Shown here: one piece after another, positions 62,042 through 64,000 of the stretch
How positions within the stretch are numbered: the stretch's first letter is position 1
Layout: each line of letters starts with the position of its first letter
Source: Onchocerca lupi
Lineage: Eukaryota; Nematoda; Chromadorea; Rhabditida; Onchocercidae
DNA: 64,000 nucleotides
Direction: 5' to 3'
Assembly: GCA_028564675.1 (NCBI GenBank)
Contig: JAOVVO010000224.1
Coordinates: 1-64,000, forward strand
Made by a program: the position numbers and the translations under genes
Notes under the pieces: model-generated
Database searches by the model: none
What the model saw: only the letters and a program-made list of their open reading frames with translations
Told to the model about the DNA's origin: nothing

Positions 62042-64000
62042 CCTTACAATTTTATTGTTTAGTGTTGTCCATATGCTAAAAAAAGAAATCAATTGTATAT
62101 TGAAATAAGCTCGTTATATTGATTTTACTTTTGACTTGTACTTAGTATTTTCCGGGAAAATGTCAAGGAATTTTATCTGGTGCAAATTCTTAGTATATTG
62201 TATGAGTAAAGGATGAATAATTATTCCAAAATTCGAAAGATTAAAATTAATGATCTTACTGGAATTAATTAACTTTTCTATAAAATATCCAGACGACAAA
62301 TATGCTGCAAAACGTATATATATAAACATTCAAAAATGTTTACAAATTCCATTCGTCATCTTTTCACATTTGCTGTATGTAACGATAATGCAACGTGTGT
62401 GCAACGACGATGTAACATTTGTTCCTTGCAGAATTGATGTTTTAACAGGATAGTAGAGAAGGCGGAATACTAGTAGTTTTGGGATCGATTTTGGGAGAAA
62501 TGATGTAAACATTTAGGGAACATTTTATATAACAATAAAAAGTTGGGAATTTTTATGATTGAAAGAGATTATGAGAAATATAGATTAAGAAAATATGGTA
62601 ATTATTAGTAGGAATTGGAAGTAAACTGAAAGAATATTAAGCATGAAGATGTTGATGACTAAGAAAAATTTAAGAAAAAGGGATTGATAAAATATATTCA
62701 ATTTTGAAGGAGCGAATTATATCAAACTGTTTTATTATTCTGAATTTAATTCAATGCTTGACTTTCCCAGTATATTGTGTGGGACATATATAGAATTAAA
62801 GAACTTTATTATCCGTAAAAATAGCCATATATATAGCATTATTAATAAGTTTTGTTTGCAGTGACAATGACAATTTTATTTATGCATTTTTTTCCTCTCA
62901 AAACTAAGTTGCAATATCAAATGAGAAATCCTCCCCATCGATGAAATATGAAAGACACTGGAATATGATTAAAAGAAAAAAAAGGAATTTGAGAATAATT
63001 TTAAGTATGATTTTTGCAAAAGCAAGAAAGAAATGAAGATGTAAACAGAAACGAAATAAAAAGTTCTGTTTGAACAGTTTATTGCATTTAAGAAATATTT
63101 CAGAGAATTTTAAATATTAAGGAAAAGAATGTGGTGAATGTTAGGCGATTATTTTCAGGTAATTCACAATCATCGGCATCATGCCGAAAAATCGGAGGGG
63201 ACGGGAAGCTGATATGATTGATCGGGTCCGGTATGTTATTGCCTACATTATCCATAAAACTCCAAGGAATAACTGAATAGTCTCTGGACACAATTACAAT
63301 TATTAATATTTAGGTGTATCGGTGGTATAATGATATTAATCTGGAAGTTTATTTACACTTCAAATGGTCACAAATATTTACGATCATTGCGATTGTTTCA
63401 TGAGGTAAAACTGTTCCCCTAAATGAAATGTTACTGTTATTGTTTTACAAACAACTATTATGATCGATTAAAATAATTTGTATATCTCCACACAAATTAT
63501 TTTAATCGATCATAATAGTTATTTGATAAAATAATAATATTTTCATATGTTTCTTTAATTCATTTTATATGCTTCATTCTGGCAAAAACTGAGAAAATTA
63601 TGTTACTTATTAGCCCGCCTAATTATGGAAATTTCGTCGAGATTCTTAATACAAAAATGGTTAATTTAATGATAGAATCTGGAATAGTTATTTTTTTTTT
63701 CAACATGAAGTGGCTAAAACATCATTTAAAATTTATCGATTTTACTATTTTTTTTTTACTGCTATTCACGAAATTTAAATATCAATAAGTTATACTTTCA
63801 CTGATGTACGAGACAGCGAAATATGCATAAATATCTAAAAATGTGAGCGAAGATTGAAAATTGGTCTGAGGATCTTTTAAATCTTGCTGCAGCAACGTTG
63901 TTTACATAGATCATGTGATTATTTCAATCATTTTGATTGGTCGGCTCTTTAAATGTTTGTTAGGTATCCATGAAAATGATTGTTATTTCTGGTTATCATC
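62042..64000. other. Upstream region of RNF14, no gene supported
   Basis: It holds the RNF14 5' flank and a long hairpin at 63448-63525. Open frames at 62250-62453 (+), 63100-63291 (-) and 63600-63788 (+) lack family similarity or splice structure. Near the right edge GATTGGTCGG (about 63935) resembles a CCAAT-type box, perhaps belonging to a gene beyond the window. Confidence 0.5.
63448..63525. repeat. Near-perfect 34-bp inverted repeat with 10-base loop
   Basis: Left arm 63448-63481 and right arm 63492-63525 are complementary over 34 positions with one mismatch. The core is TATGATCGATTAAAATAATT and the loop is ATATCTCCAC. Weaker complementarity continues outward for about 15 more bases on each side. 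It could be a small palindromic transposon remnant (MITE-like) or a cruciform-forming element. It is not next to a gene end that would make it a terminator. Confidence 0.9.

Noticed and set aside
1..64000. Search for a spliced-leader RNA gene, tRNA, CRISPR, bacterial-endosymbiont insertion or other multi-gene system
   Set aside because: No match to the conserved SL1 start, no clear cloverleaf, no direct-repeat/spacer array and no intron-less bacterial-type frames were seen by eye. tRNAscan-SE and BLAST would be needed to exclude small cases.

Overview
The window is nuclear DNA of a eukaryote, most likely a parasitic nematode of the filarial (onchocercid) kind. It is very AT-rich and full of homopolymer runs. 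Every recognisable gene is cut into many short exons, with introns of about 60 to 1,500 bases whose acceptors are mostly of the nematode TTTTCAG/TTTTNAG type. The conserved proteins are animal housekeeping proteins. The species assignment is inference from composition and gene structure; no species marker was seen. There are no bacterial genes, CRISPR arrays or prokaryotic defence systems.

Layout from left to right: the 3' end of the gene for translation initiation factor eIF3 subunit B (+, to 1629); convergent to it, a long minus-strand gene for nucleoporin NUP160 (2869-12466); a 3.7 kb divergent intergenic gap; a complete MFSD14/HIAT1-type major-facilitator transporter (+, 16166-19327); nucleolar protein 6 (NOL6/Utp22, +, 20889-27800), followed 500 bases later by snurportin-1 (+, 28300-30506); an unidentified coiled-coil protein (+, 32437-35495) whose introns hold three kinds of simple or minisatellite repeat; a DCAF17-like CRL4 substrate-receptor gene (+, 38659-44984); FAD synthase FLAD1 (+, 46314-52442); a gene-poor 4.7 kb stretch containing a solo LTR with a 5 bp target-site duplication (53835-54412); and on the minus strand a small putative membrane protein (57163-57566) downstream of the RBR ubiquitin ligase RNF14 (58893-62041). 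The last 2 kb hold no gene I can support, but contain a long near-perfect hairpin.

I rebuilt exon chains by hand from open frames, splice signals and remembered human family members. For MFSD14, NOL6, SNUPN, DCAF17, FLAD1, RNF14 and the coiled-coil gene the chains keep phase from start to stop (predicted 493, 1059, 337, 688, 532, 435 and 252 residues). NUP160 exons are only partly resolved.

The genes do not form one pathway, but several share themes: RNA and ribosome biogenesis and nuclear transport (eIF3b, NUP160, NOL6, snurportin) and ubiquitin ligases (DCAF17, RNF14). NOL6-SNUPN, and more weakly RNF14-small protein, are candidate operons. The observations most worth a second look are the solo LTR, two introns that appear to need GC donors, a cluster of recent intronic tandem duplications, the terminal hairpin and the orphan coiled-coil gene. 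I did not find a convincing new multi-gene system.
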